From Verrucomicrobiales bacterium (GTDB lineage Bacteria > Verrucomicrobiota > Verrucomicrobiia > Verrucomicrobiales > DEV007), in NCBI GenBank assembly GCA_029213005.1, contig JARGPI010000016.1:62001-126000 (forward strand): DNA of 64,000 bases, written 5' to 3'. The notes below the pieces were generated by a model that made no database searches, was not told the DNA's origin, and saw nothing but the letters and a program-made list of their open reading frames with translations. The translations under genes were made by a program, and so were the position numbers. Every line of letters starts with the position of its first letter. Position 1 is the first letter of the stretch. This document shows, in pieces, positions 9,007 to 17,207 of the stretch.

Positions 9007-9822
9007 ATGATGAACATCCGATCGCTCTTCCCTAAAAAACTGCGGCTCATTGTGTTGTTTGTGGTTCTCACATTGCTGACGCAGGTGGGCGGTATCATTT
9101 GGTTTGCGATTCGGGGGATCGGGCGGCGGTTCTCACAGAAGTGGAAGATTCAATTGGCGATCAATCTGGTGATTTACGTGATGATAACTCTCACGATTGT
9201 CCCGCTGCTCGCCCAAATTGGCGGACGGGTCGCGATGCCGATTTTTGCGACGTCGAAGACGCCGGTGGCTCCGCGGTCATTCCTTTTTGTGGTTTTTAAC
9301 CGGCACTATGTGAAAAAGGACGTTCGTGAAGTGGTGTTTCGCGCGGCGCGAAACCTCAGTGCCCAATATCCGAAAAGCGTGGTGCATTATCTGGATGGCG
9401 GTTTTCCCTTCTGGGACAAATTTGCCATGTTGCCGCATCTCTCTCACAGCGGGGGGGAGGCGATCGATCTCGCATTCTGCTATCATAAAAAAGGGGACCC
9501 CTCGAAATATAAGGGCTCGCCTTCTCCGATCGGATACATGATTTACGAGCGTCCCAAACCGAATGAGTATCAGCCTTATCGCTCGAAACGATCGCCACTT
9601 CGCTGGGATTTGCCCTTTGTGCAATGGATGCGGATGGGGCGTCGGGTTGACCGGGACCGGACTCGCTATCTGTTGAGGGAACTGCTGAGCGATTCCCGAA
9701 CCAAACGGGTTCTTCTCGAGGTTCATCTCCATCGAAGATGGGGGATTGTGCACCACAAACTGCGCTTTCAGCAGCTTCATGCCGCGAGGCACGACGATCA
9801 CCTTCACCTCTGGGTCAAGTAG
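9007..9822 (+). CDS. Membrane-anchored LAS-type (M15/M74-like) peptidase
   Basis: A 271-residue protein with two hydrophobic N-terminal segments (about residues 14-34 and 50-73) and an extracytoplasmic domain. HSGGEAID fits the zinc motif H-x-x-G-x-A-x-D exactly, and the C-terminal DDHLHLWV supplies the H-x-H pair. This combination is typical of murein endopeptidases and DD-carboxypeptidases of the LAS fold (MepA, VanY and relatives). Cleavage of peptidoglycan cross-links is a reasonable inference. It is a single gene after the argG terminator. Confidence 0.65.
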   Translation: MMNIRSLFPKKLRLIVLFVVLTLLTQVGGIIWFAIRGIGRRFSQKWKIQLAINLVIYVMITLTIVPLLAQIGGRVAMPIFATSKTPVAPRSFLFVVFNRHYVKKDVREVVFRAARNLSAQYPKSVVHYLDGGFPFWDKFAMLPHLSHSGGEAIDLAFCYHKKGDPSKYKGSPSPIGYMIYERPKPNEYQPYRSKRSPLRWDLPFVQWMRMGRRVDRDRTRYLLRELLSDSRTKRVLLEVHLHRRWGIVHHKLRFQQLHAARHDDHLHLWVK

Positions 9823-9882
9823 CGCCGTCTTACGGTCTTTTTTGAGGTTGCAAAGCGCTGTGATTCGCGAAAGTCTCTCGAT

Positions 9883-10791
9883 ATGCAGACACGCCCCGTT
9901 ACACCTGAGGATTTAGGTCAATCAGTTATCGCGGTCCCACCTTTAGCGCGGGATCGGGATTCGAAATTCGATGTTTCTGAAAACAAAAAAATCGTAAGTC
10001 ACATCGAGAATGGTGGCGTTCGGATCATGCTCTACGGAGGGAACGCTAATTTCTATCATATTCGCCCCAGCGAGTATGCGGCTCTTCTCGATGGGCTGAT
10101 CCAGGTCGCCAGAGAAGATACCTTAATCGTTCCGGCAGTCGGCCCGGCTTACGGTGTGATGATGGATCAGGTCGAGGTGCTGAAAGACTTTGATTATCCA
10201 ACCGTTATGCTGCTTCCCCACCAGGGAATCACTTCCTACGACGGCGTGGAGACGGGAGTTCGTAACTTTGCGGAAGCCTTCGGGAAACCGATTGTTCTCT
10301 ATATCAAGCACGATGGATATATCGAAGTCGATAATGTAAAGCGTCTCGTCGATGACGGTCTGGTTTCATTTATCAAATACGCAGTGGTTAGAGATGATCC
10401 AGCGGACGATCCCTATTTGAAATCCCTCACCGAAGTGGTTGATCCATCGATCATCGTGAGCGGGATCGGGGAGCAGCCTGTAATTACTCATCTGAGAGAT
10501 TTTGGACTGGTCGGATTTACCGCTGGTTGTGTTTGTGTCAGGCCGGATCTGAGTCAGGCCATGCTGGAGGCTTGCAAAGCCGGGAACTGGGATCAGGCCG
10601 AGGAGCTGCGGAAGAAATTTATCGATCTGGAAGATCTCCGGAATGAAATCAATCCCATCCGCGTCCTCCACGATGCGGTTCAGCTTGCCGGTATTGCTGA
10701 AACCGGTGCCGCTCTTCCTTTCCTTAGTAACCTGAACGAAAGCGATCGTGCGCGGGTTTCCGCGGCTGCCAATTCTCTACTGAATAGTTAG
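9883..10791 (+). CDS. DapA-family (dihydrodipicolinate synthase-like) aldolase/lyase
   Basis: A 302-residue TIM-barrel protein of the DapA/NAL superfamily. The Schiff-base lysine is expected in SFIKYAVV (about residue 166) and the catalytic tyrosine in IVLYIKHD (about 138). Divergence around the substrate loops suggests a sugar-acid or hydroxy-acid lyase rather than true lysine-pathway DapA. It sits 6 bp upstream of riboflavin synthase, so the two are probably co-transcribed, although no metabolic link is obvious. Confidence 0.8.
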   Translation: MQTRPVTPEDLGQSVIAVPPLARDRDSKFDVSENKKIVSHIENGGVRIMLYGGNANFYHIRPSEYAALLDGLIQVAREDTLIVPAVGPAYGVMMDQVEVLKDFDYPTVMLLPHQGITSYDGVETGVRNFAEAFGKPIVLYIKHDGYIEVDNVKRLVDDGLVSFIKYAVVRDDPADDPYLKSLTEVVDPSIIVSGIGEQPVITHLRDFGLVGFTAGCVCVRPDLSQAMLEACKAGNWDQAEELRKKFIDLEDLRNEINPIRVLHDAVQLAGIAETGAALPFLSNLNESDRARVSAAANSLLNS

Positions 10792-10797
10792 TTCGAT

Positions 10798-11388
10798 ATG
10801 TTTACCGGGATAGTAGAGGAATGCGGCGAAGTTACGGCTCTTCATCCGGTCGAGAATGGTGCTCAACTGAAGGTGAAATCGACTTTTTCCGGAGAAGTGG
10901 CTCTGGGCGAAAGTGTAGCGGTCAACGGAGCCTGTCTCACCGTAACAGCAGTTGAGGACGATGGTTCGATGGTGTTTGATCTACTTCACGAAACGCTGCG
11001 ACTCACCAATCTGGGTGATTTGAAAGCGGGCGATATCGCTAATCTGGAGCGCGCTCTCCGGGTCGGCGACCGTCTCAGTGGGCACTTTGTTCAGGGGCAT
11101 GTCGATGAGTGTGCGGAGCTGATCGCTTTGGAAAAAAGCGGTCAGGATCATCGTCTTCAGATTTCGCTCCCTGCCGAATTCAAACATCTCGTGGTTTATA
11201 AGGGGTCGATCTGCGTCAACGGCATCAGTCTGACTATCGCCGAGTTGGAGGACGACAGTTTTACGCTTTGGATCATCCCACACACGTTTGATGTGACGAA
11301 TCTGAAGGCCCTCAAGCCCGGCTCGCGGATCAATCTTGAGTTTGATCTCCTGGCAAAGCATCTTTCCCGGCTTCAGGACCTCCGTTAA
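10798..11388 (+). CDS. ribE: Riboflavin synthase, alpha subunit
   Basis: This enzyme dismutates two lumazine molecules to riboflavin and a pyrimidine. The 196-residue sequence is an internal duplication of a lumazine-binding barrel: MFTGIVEECGEV with VNGACLTV in the first half, GHFVQGHVDE with VNGISLTI in the second. This is the standard length and layout. The start ATG is 7 bp after the DapA-family stop. It is followed at 11398 by a dyad repeat. No FMN riboswitch is visible upstream. Confidence 0.95.
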   Translation: MFTGIVEECGEVTALHPVENGAQLKVKSTFSGEVALGESVAVNGACLTVTAVEDDGSMVFDLLHETLRLTNLGDLKAGDIANLERALRVGDRLSGHFVQGHVDECAELIALEKSGQDHRLQISLPAEFKHLVVYKGSICVNGISLTIAELEDDSFTLWIIPHTFDVTNLKALKPGSRINLEFDLLAKHLSRLQDLR

Positions 11389-11397
11389 GTGCGCCAT

Positions 11398-11431
11398 GGT
11401 ACCCTGTTGAGTCGGCAACGGTACCCTGTTA
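11398..11431. repeat. Paired 11-bp dyad element, copy 2 (direct form)
   Basis: GGTACCCTGTT occurs twice in the same orientation, at 11398-11408 and 11420-11430, with a period of exactly 22 bp. The second half of each dyad is degenerate (TT instead of TAC). It occupies the gap between ribE and the sulfatase start. Confidence 0.75.
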
Positions 11432-11441
11432 GGTTCGCAGA

Positions 11442-12812
11442 ATGAGGTGTTTTCTTTCATTCTGCGTTACGGTGGTTTTCAGTCTGTTTTCCGCTTCTTT
11501 TCTGGAAGCAAAACCCAATGTGGTGATACTGCTTGCCGACGATCTCGGCTATCAGGACGTGGGATGCTACGATGGGCCCGTCAAAACTCCGGCGATCGAC
11601 AAACTCGCTGACGGAGGGATCCGGTTCTCTGATTTTTATTCGGGTTGTGCGGTCTGTTCGCCGTCCCGGGCAGTTCTGCTGACAGGGCGTCAACACATCC
11701 GGACCGGTGTGTACAGCTGGATTCACGACGAAAGTCAAAACTCAAGTTTGCTGGAGCGGGAAACCACTCTGGCCGAGGTCCTCAAATCAAAGGGCTATTC
11801 CACCGCTCACATCGGGAAATGGCACCTCGGATTACCGACTGAAGAACGGAAAAAGCCGACTCCAGCCGATCATGGATTTGACTACTGGTTTGCGACCTGG
11901 AATAACGCGGAGCCGAGTCACAAAAACCCGGAAACGTTTATCCGAAACGGCGAGCCGGTTGGTAAACTGGAAGGATACTCCTGTCAGTTGGTCGTTGATG
12001 AGGCGATGTCCTGGCTCGATAACGAGCGGAACAAAGATGAACCCTTCTTTTTAAACATCTGGTTCCACGAGCCTCATGCTCCCATCGCGGCTCCGGATGA
12101 AATCGTATCCGGGTATGGAAAGCTGAAAGATAAAGCGGCAGTTTATTCGGGGACGATCGATAACACCGACCGGGCGATCGCGAGGCTGGTAGAGAAACTT
12201 CGCTCGATTGATGATCCTGAAAACACTCTGATTATCTATGCTTCCGATAATGGTAGTTATCGAGATGATCGCACCGGGGGATTGCGCGGGAAAAAAGGTT
12301 CCAACTGGGATGGTGGCATCCGTGTGCCGGGGATCTTCAATTGGCCGGGCAAAATTCCGGCCGGGGTGGTAGCTAAGGAACCCGCTGGGCTGGTGGATGT
12401 GTTGCCGACCATTTGCGGTTTGCTTGATATCGATAAACCGACAGAGCGTCATATCGATGGTTCCGATCTCTCGCCGATTCTACTCGGAAAAGAGGGCTTT
12501 TCCCGTCATCAGCCTCTATTTTGGCATCTTCAGAAGTCACGACCGATTATTGCAATGCGCGACGGGAAATACTCACTGGTTGCCGATCCAGCCTACGAAC
12601 TGTCGACTAGCAATATGTTTCAGGAAGACTGGATTCCGGCGATCAAATCCGGCGGGTATAAAGACTTTAAGCTCTATGATCTGGAGAATGATCCTGCGCA
12701 GAAAAATGATATCGCCGCGAAAAATCCCGAGTTGCTGGAGAAGCTCAAAGAAAAAATTCTATCGATCAACTCGAGCGTCATGAAAGAAGGGCACGATTGG
12801 CATTTACAATAA
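11442..12812 (+). CDS. Secreted type I sulfatase
   Basis: A 456-residue formylglycine-dependent sulfatase. It has a signal peptide (MRCFLSFCVTVVFSLFSASF, cleavage near residue 23), metal-binding LLADDLGYQDVGCY, the maturation motif C-S-P-S-R with Cys72 converted to formylglycine, HIGKWHLG, and ASDNGSY near residue 268 for calcium binding. The substrate is unknown; the family removes sulfate from polysaccharides or small esters. It is the first gene of an operon with the PSCyt/PSD1 and DUF1501 genes, overlapping the next gene by 16 bp if that gene's TTG start is used. Confidence 0.93.
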   Translation: MRCFLSFCVTVVFSLFSASFLEAKPNVVILLADDLGYQDVGCYDGPVKTPAIDKLADGGIRFSDFYSGCAVCSPSRAVLLTGRQHIRTGVYSWIHDESQNSSLLERETTLAEVLKSKGYSTAHIGKWHLGLPTEERKKPTPADHGFDYWFATWNNAEPSHKNPETFIRNGEPVGKLEGYSCQLVVDEAMSWLDNERNKDEPFFLNIWFHEPHAPIAAPDEIVSGYGKLKDKAAVYSGTIDNTDRAIARLVEKLRSIDDPENTLIIYASDNGSYRDDRTGGLRGKKGSNWDGGIRVPGIFNWPGKIPAGVVAKEPAGLVDVLPTICGLLDIDKPTERHIDGSDLSPILLGKEGFSRHQPLFWHLQKSRPIIAMRDGKYSLVADPAYELSTSNMFQEDWIPAIKSGGYKDFKLYDLENDPAQKNDIAAKNPELLEKLKEKILSINSSVMKEGHDWHLQ

Positions 12813-15703
12813 CATTCCGGATGAGGAGATGGTTCGCAATTTTTCTGCTGCCCCTGGCTTCGGGGATTGTTGCTGCAGAAAGTCATCCAGCCCTCGATGT
12901 GTTGGAGAAAAATTGCATCGAATGCCATAACGCCGTTGATAAAAAAGGTGGGATCAGTCTCCAGCAAGCTCCTCTGGAAATTGATGATGTAACATTGATT
13001 CTTGAAGCGGTATCGGGTGATGAACCCGGGATGCCGCCGAAGCGCGATCCGCTATCCGCGGGAGATGTGGCGCTTCTAAAAAACTGGATTGAGCAGGGGG
13101 CAGAGATTCCGGAAAGCAGGGTTCTCAAAGATACCCGGATGGTGGACCGCAAATGGTGGTCGCTCGCGCCTCTGGTCGCTCCGGACGTTCCGAAAGTTGG
13201 CGGAACGCGAGCCCGGAATGAAATCGATCGGTTTGTGATTTCGAAGTTGGAGGAAAAAGGGCTTTCCCTATCTGAGGAGGCCGATCCCCGGACATTAATC
13301 CGGCGGCTCACCTACGATCTAACTGGATTACCGCCGACACCCGCTGAAATCGCCGACTTTTTAAAGTCGTCTCAGGTGGATGCCGATTTGGCCTATCAAA
13401 AACTGGTGGACCGGCTGCTTGCTTCACCTCGTTATGGCGAACAATGGGCGCGGCATTGGTTGGATGTGGCGAGGTATGGTGAAACCCACGGTTATGATAA
13501 AGACAAAGCCCGCTTCAATGCCTGGCCATACCGGGACTATGTGATTCGAAGTTTTAATGACGACAAGGCCTGGACCCGTTTTGTTCAGGAACAGGTTGCC
13601 GGCGATACCTTGTGGCCCGGCGATCCGGACGGGATTGTCGCTCTCGGTTTTATCGCCGCAGGGCCGTGGGACTACATAGCACATACCGAAGTTGGTGAGG
13701 GAAAGATCGATGGCCGCATCGCCAAACATCTCGATCGGGATGATATGATTAGCGCTGTCTTTAACGCATTTATGAGCACAACCGTTCAATGTGCTCAATG
13801 CCATAACCATAAATTTGATCCGGTTTCGATGGGAGACTATTACCGCCTGCACGCGGTGTTTGCAGGGGTGGATCGCAATGACAGGGTCTATGATTTGGAT
13901 CCGAAGATCACGAAGCAAAAGATCGGTCTCGAAATCGAAATCGCCGGTCTGGAGCAGAAGCTGAAGGCGCTCGATAAAGCAGTCGAACAGAAAGGCGGAA
14001 ATGAATTGCTCGAGCTGCGTACTCAGATTTCAGAGTTGGAAGCTTTAAGTAAAACTGCGATCAAAAAGGTGGCGGCACACGGATATCACAGTCAGATTGT
14101 GAAAAGCAGAAATACCGAAAAGTGGATTCAGCTGGAGTTGCCGGAACGCTCTGATATCGAATCGGTTCGATTAATTGGAGCCTACGATGACTACGCCGGT
14201 ATCGGTAGTGGCTTCGGCTTTCCGCTTCGATTCCGTGTGGAAGCCTCTGACGATCCCTCCTTTGTAAAAAACGTGGTGGTACTTGCCGACTATACTTCCG
14301 CCGACTTTTCAAATCCGGGAACGGTTCCGGTAGAGATGCAGGGAGGTTCCTCCCGCTTCTATCGAGTCACCGCCACCCGTCTCGCCGAACGAAAAAATGA
14401 CTATATATTCGCTTTGGCAGAGGTTGAGCTGGTCGGTGCTGATGGGAAGAATCACGCTGTGAAGGCGGAAGTGACTTCGCTGGACTCAATCGAGTCGGGA
14501 ATTCGCTGGGGCCGGAAAAATCTGATCGACGGAAAATATACAACCTGGGACGATCCCCGTCTGCCGGAGAGATTAGCAGTCGCAAAAACAAAGCTGTCAG
14601 CGATTCTTGAATCACTTGCGGAGCCATCGAAACGGGACGCCCTGGAAGAAGGTCTGACGTCTGCAAAACAGAAACTGGTTTCGTTACCAAAAGGGAAAAT
14701 GGTGTATTCCCTGGCGACGGATTTTAAGCCGAAAAGCCAGTTCAAACCGACCGGCGGGAAGATGCGCGCTATTAATCTGCTAAATCGTGGGGATGTGACG
14801 TCGCCGGGTGAGACGATGGCTCCGGGAGTGCCTGCGCTTTGGGCGGGGAGCACATCGATATTTGAGCTTCCGGAGAATCATTCCGAAGGGGAAAGGAGAG
14901 CGGCGCTGGCGCGCTACCTGGTTGACCCCGATAATCCGTTACTGTGGCGTTCTGCCGTAAACCGGATCTGGCTGGGGCATTTTGGTCGGGGCATCGTGGA
15001 TTCCCCGAATGACTTTGGACGAATGGGAATGACTCCGACTCATCCGGAGTTGCTCGATTGGCTGGCGACTCGTTTTCGGGAAACGGAATCGGTAAAAGAC
15101 ATGCACCGTCTCATGGTGATGAGCTCGACCTATCGGCAGGTTTCTACCAACGACCCTGACAAAAGCGCGATTGACGGCAGTAATGCCTACTACTGGCGAA
15201 GGAGTCGCCGAAAACTGCGGGCGGAGGAAATTCGGGATGCGATACTCAGTGTAGCCGGAGTTCTCGATTTAAAAATGGGTGGTCCGAGTTTTCAGGACTT
15301 TACCTTCAAGGACGATCACACACCGAAGTATTGGTATCACCTCCACGACCCGGCTGATCCCGATACCCATCGTCGGACGATTTACCGGCTCATCGCCCGC
15401 AGTCAAACGCAGCCCTTTCTCACCACACTTGACTGTGCGGATCCATCGCAAATGGTCGCAAAGCGGGACGAAACGACGACTGCGTTACAGGCGCTCGCTA
15501 TGATGAACAACCCTTTTGTGATCGAGATGAGTCAAAATGTTTCGAAGCGGGTGGATTCCCTTGATGAGGCGGTTGAACTGGCTCTGGGACGTCCCGTCAG
15601 TGATACAGAAAGGGAGCAGTTGTCTAGGGTTCTAAATCGGGAGGGGATGCCGGCGGTAGCGCGTATACTTTTTAATTTAAACGAGTTTAGTTATGTCGAT
15701 TGA
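12797..15703 (+). CDS. PSCyt1 / DUF1549 / DUF1553 (PSD1) protein with discoidin-like insert
   Basis: A 968-residue secreted protein of a family typical of Planctomycetes and Verrucomicrobia. Order: signal sequence, a cytochrome-like PSCyt1 module with CIECHN, a DUF1549 (PSCyt2) domain with CAQCHNH, an inserted region (about residues 435-570) resembling a discoidin or F5/8-type-C carbohydrate-binding fold, then DUF1553 (PSD1). Two CxxCH sites predict c-type haem. The TTG at 12797 has a good SD (AAGAAGGG, 12784-12791) and suits coupling to the sulfatase. An ATG at 12821 gives a more standard signal peptide but no SD. Biochemical activity is not established for the family. Confidence 0.88.
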   Translation: MAFTITFRMRRWFAIFLLPLASGIVAAESHPALDVLEKNCIECHNAVDKKGGISLQQAPLEIDDVTLILEAVSGDEPGMPPKRDPLSAGDVALLKNWIEQGAEIPESRVLKDTRMVDRKWWSLAPLVAPDVPKVGGTRARNEIDRFVISKLEEKGLSLSEEADPRTLIRRLTYDLTGLPPTPAEIADFLKSSQVDADLAYQKLVDRLLASPRYGEQWARHWLDVARYGETHGYDKDKARFNAWPYRDYVIRSFNDDKAWTRFVQEQVAGDTLWPGDPDGIVALGFIAAGPWDYIAHTEVGEGKIDGRIAKHLDRDDMISAVFNAFMSTTVQCAQCHNHKFDPVSMGDYYRLHAVFAGVDRNDRVYDLDPKITKQKIGLEIEIAGLEQKLKALDKAVEQKGGNELLELRTQISELEALSKTAIKKVAAHGYHSQIVKSRNTEKWIQLELPERSDIESVRLIGAYDDYAGIGSGFGFPLRFRVEASDDPSFVKNVVVLADYTSADFSNPGTVPVEMQGGSSRFYRVTATRLAERKNDYIFALAEVELVGADGKNHAVKAEVTSLDSIESGIRWGRKNLIDGKYTTWDDPRLPERLAVAKTKLSAILESLAEPSKRDALEEGLTSAKQKLVSLPKGKMVYSLATDFKPKSQFKPTGGKMRAINLLNRGDVTSPGETMAPGVPALWAGSTSIFELPENHSEGERRAALARYLVDPDNPLLWRSAVNRIWLGHFGRGIVDSPNDFGRMGMTPTHPELLDWLATRFRETESVKDMHRLMVMSSTYRQVSTNDPDKSAIDGSNAYYWRRSRRKLRAEEIRDAILSVAGVLDLKMGGPSFQDFTFKDDHTPKYWYHLHDPADPDTHRRTIYRLIARSQTQPFLTTLDCADPSQMVAKRDETTTALQALAMMNNPFVIEMSQNVSKRVDSLDEAVELALGRPVSDTEREQLSRVLNREGMPAVARILFNLNEFSYVD

Positions 15704-17126
15704 GGGAAATACGAGGCGTCATTTTCTGGGTGGACTAGCCGGTAGTTTTGGCGGGCTCGCTTTGTCGGATCTTCTGGCCCGGGAAGGGGTGGTTTCCGTG
15801 CCTCACCATCCACCGAAAGCGAAGCGAATGATCCAACTGTTTATGGCGGGAGCGGCGAGTCATGTCGACCTGTTTGACTACAAGCCTCAACTCGAAAAGG
15901 AGCGGGGGCAACAATGGGACCCGGGAGAGTCGGTGGAGCTGTTTCAAAGTTCGCCCGGGGTGAGTCAGCCTTCTTATTGGGAATTCAAGCGATATGGCGC
16001 GAGTGGCAAAGCGCTGAGTGAACCTGTCTCGCCATTGGGGAAACACGTCGATGACATTGCTTTTGTTCACAATGTCGTTGGGCAGACCGGCGTTCACAGT
16101 CAGGGAACGCTGCTACAGACCACCGGTTTTAATCGTCCCGGATTTCCCAGTGCCGGTTCCTGGGTGAGCTATGGCCTTGGAACGGAAAATGAGAATTTGC
16201 CCAGCTATGTGGTGCTACCGGATCACCGGGGATTCGCCTCCAATGGAGTAAAGAATTGGTCATCGATGTTCTTGCCAGCGGACCATCAGGGAACCGTAAT
16301 TCGTCCCGGTGACAAAACGCCGATCAACGACCTGTACCGGCCCGATAGTATATCTCAGGAAACTGATGTCGAATCGCTGCGTTTGCTTCAGTCGCTGAAT
16401 CACCAGCACGCCCGGGAGCGACTCGGTGACAGTCGGTTAACGGCACGGATCCGCAGCTACGAGCTGGCGGCTCAGATGCAGCTTAGCGCTACCGAGGCGC
16501 TGGATGTCTCCCGCGAACCTCAATACATCAAAGATCTCTACGGCCTGGCATTGGAAGGGCCCGGAGTCGATGATACCAAAATAAACCGAAAGGCCGAAGC
16601 GGAGTTCTTTGGCCGGAAGTGCCTCATCGCCCGTCGGCTATTGGAAAGAGGGGTTCGCTTTGTCCAGATTTTCAGTGGAAACGAGAACGGATTTCCGCGA
16701 CGCAACTGGGATTCTCATGAGGATGTGAAGCGCGACCATGGCCCGCTCGCCAACGGAATGGCGATCGGAACGGCCGGCTTGATCGAAGATTTGAAACAAC
16801 GGGGGATGCTGGAAGACACTTTAATTCTCTGGACGACCGAATTCGGTCGGATGCCCTGCGCGCAAAGAGGAACCGGGAGGGATCACAATCCATTTGTCTT
16901 TACTAACTGGCTTTGCGGAGGCGGAGTGAAAGGGGGAACCTACGGCGAAAGTGATCAATGGGGTTATAAGCCATTGGATCCAGCAAACTCAACTCAGGTA
17001 TACGATATACACGCCACGCTACTACATCTCCTTGGAATCGATCACGAACGGTTGACCGTGAGGCACAATTCGATAGACCGAAGATTGACCGATGTTCACG
17101 GTCATGTGATTCGGGAAATGGTTTGA
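15693..17126 (+). CDS. DUF1501 family protein with Tat-like signal
   Basis: A 477-residue protein starting SIEGNTRRHFLGGLAGSFGG, a twin-arginine type signal. The body matches DUF1501, distantly related to the alkaline phosphatase/sulfatase fold, with the typical QLFMAGAASHVDLFDYKP, HNVVGQTGVHSQG, NWDSHEDVKRDHGPLANG and LILWTTEFGRMPCAQ segments. It overlaps the PSCyt/PSD1 gene by 11 bp. In this phylum these two families are almost always encoded together, which suggests a joint exported system. The function is unknown. Confidence 0.93.
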   Translation: MSIEGNTRRHFLGGLAGSFGGLALSDLLAREGVVSVPHHPPKAKRMIQLFMAGAASHVDLFDYKPQLEKERGQQWDPGESVELFQSSPGVSQPSYWEFKRYGASGKALSEPVSPLGKHVDDIAFVHNVVGQTGVHSQGTLLQTTGFNRPGFPSAGSWVSYGLGTENENLPSYVVLPDHRGFASNGVKNWSSMFLPADHQGTVIRPGDKTPINDLYRPDSISQETDVESLRLLQSLNHQHARERLGDSRLTARIRSYELAAQMQLSATEALDVSREPQYIKDLYGLALEGPGVDDTKINRKAEAEFFGRKCLIARRLLERGVRFVQIFSGNENGFPRRNWDSHEDVKRDHGPLANGMAIGTAGLIEDLKQRGMLEDTLILWTTEFGRMPCAQRGTGRDHNPFVFTNWLCGGGVKGGTYGESDQWGYKPLDPANSTQVYDIHATLLHLLGIDHERLTVRHNSIDRRLTDVHGHVIREMV

Positions 17127-17151
17127 AGCCGTTATGACCTGTTCCATCGTT

Positions 17152-17194
17152 CGACTGTACCCTGTACCGTCCTTCATTGTTCAGGGTACAGTCG
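17152..17194. repeat. Paired 11-bp dyad element, copy 3 (inverted form)
   Basis: CGACTGTACCCTG (17152-17164) and CAGGGTACAGTCG (17182-17194) form a 13-bp stem. The dyads GTACCCTGTAC (17157-17167) and GTTCAGGGTAC (17179-17189) have centres 22 bp apart. It lies between two convergent genes. A hairpin terminator role is possible, but there is no T-run. Confidence 0.8.
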
Positions 17195-17207
17195 GGTGCT
17201 GCGATCA

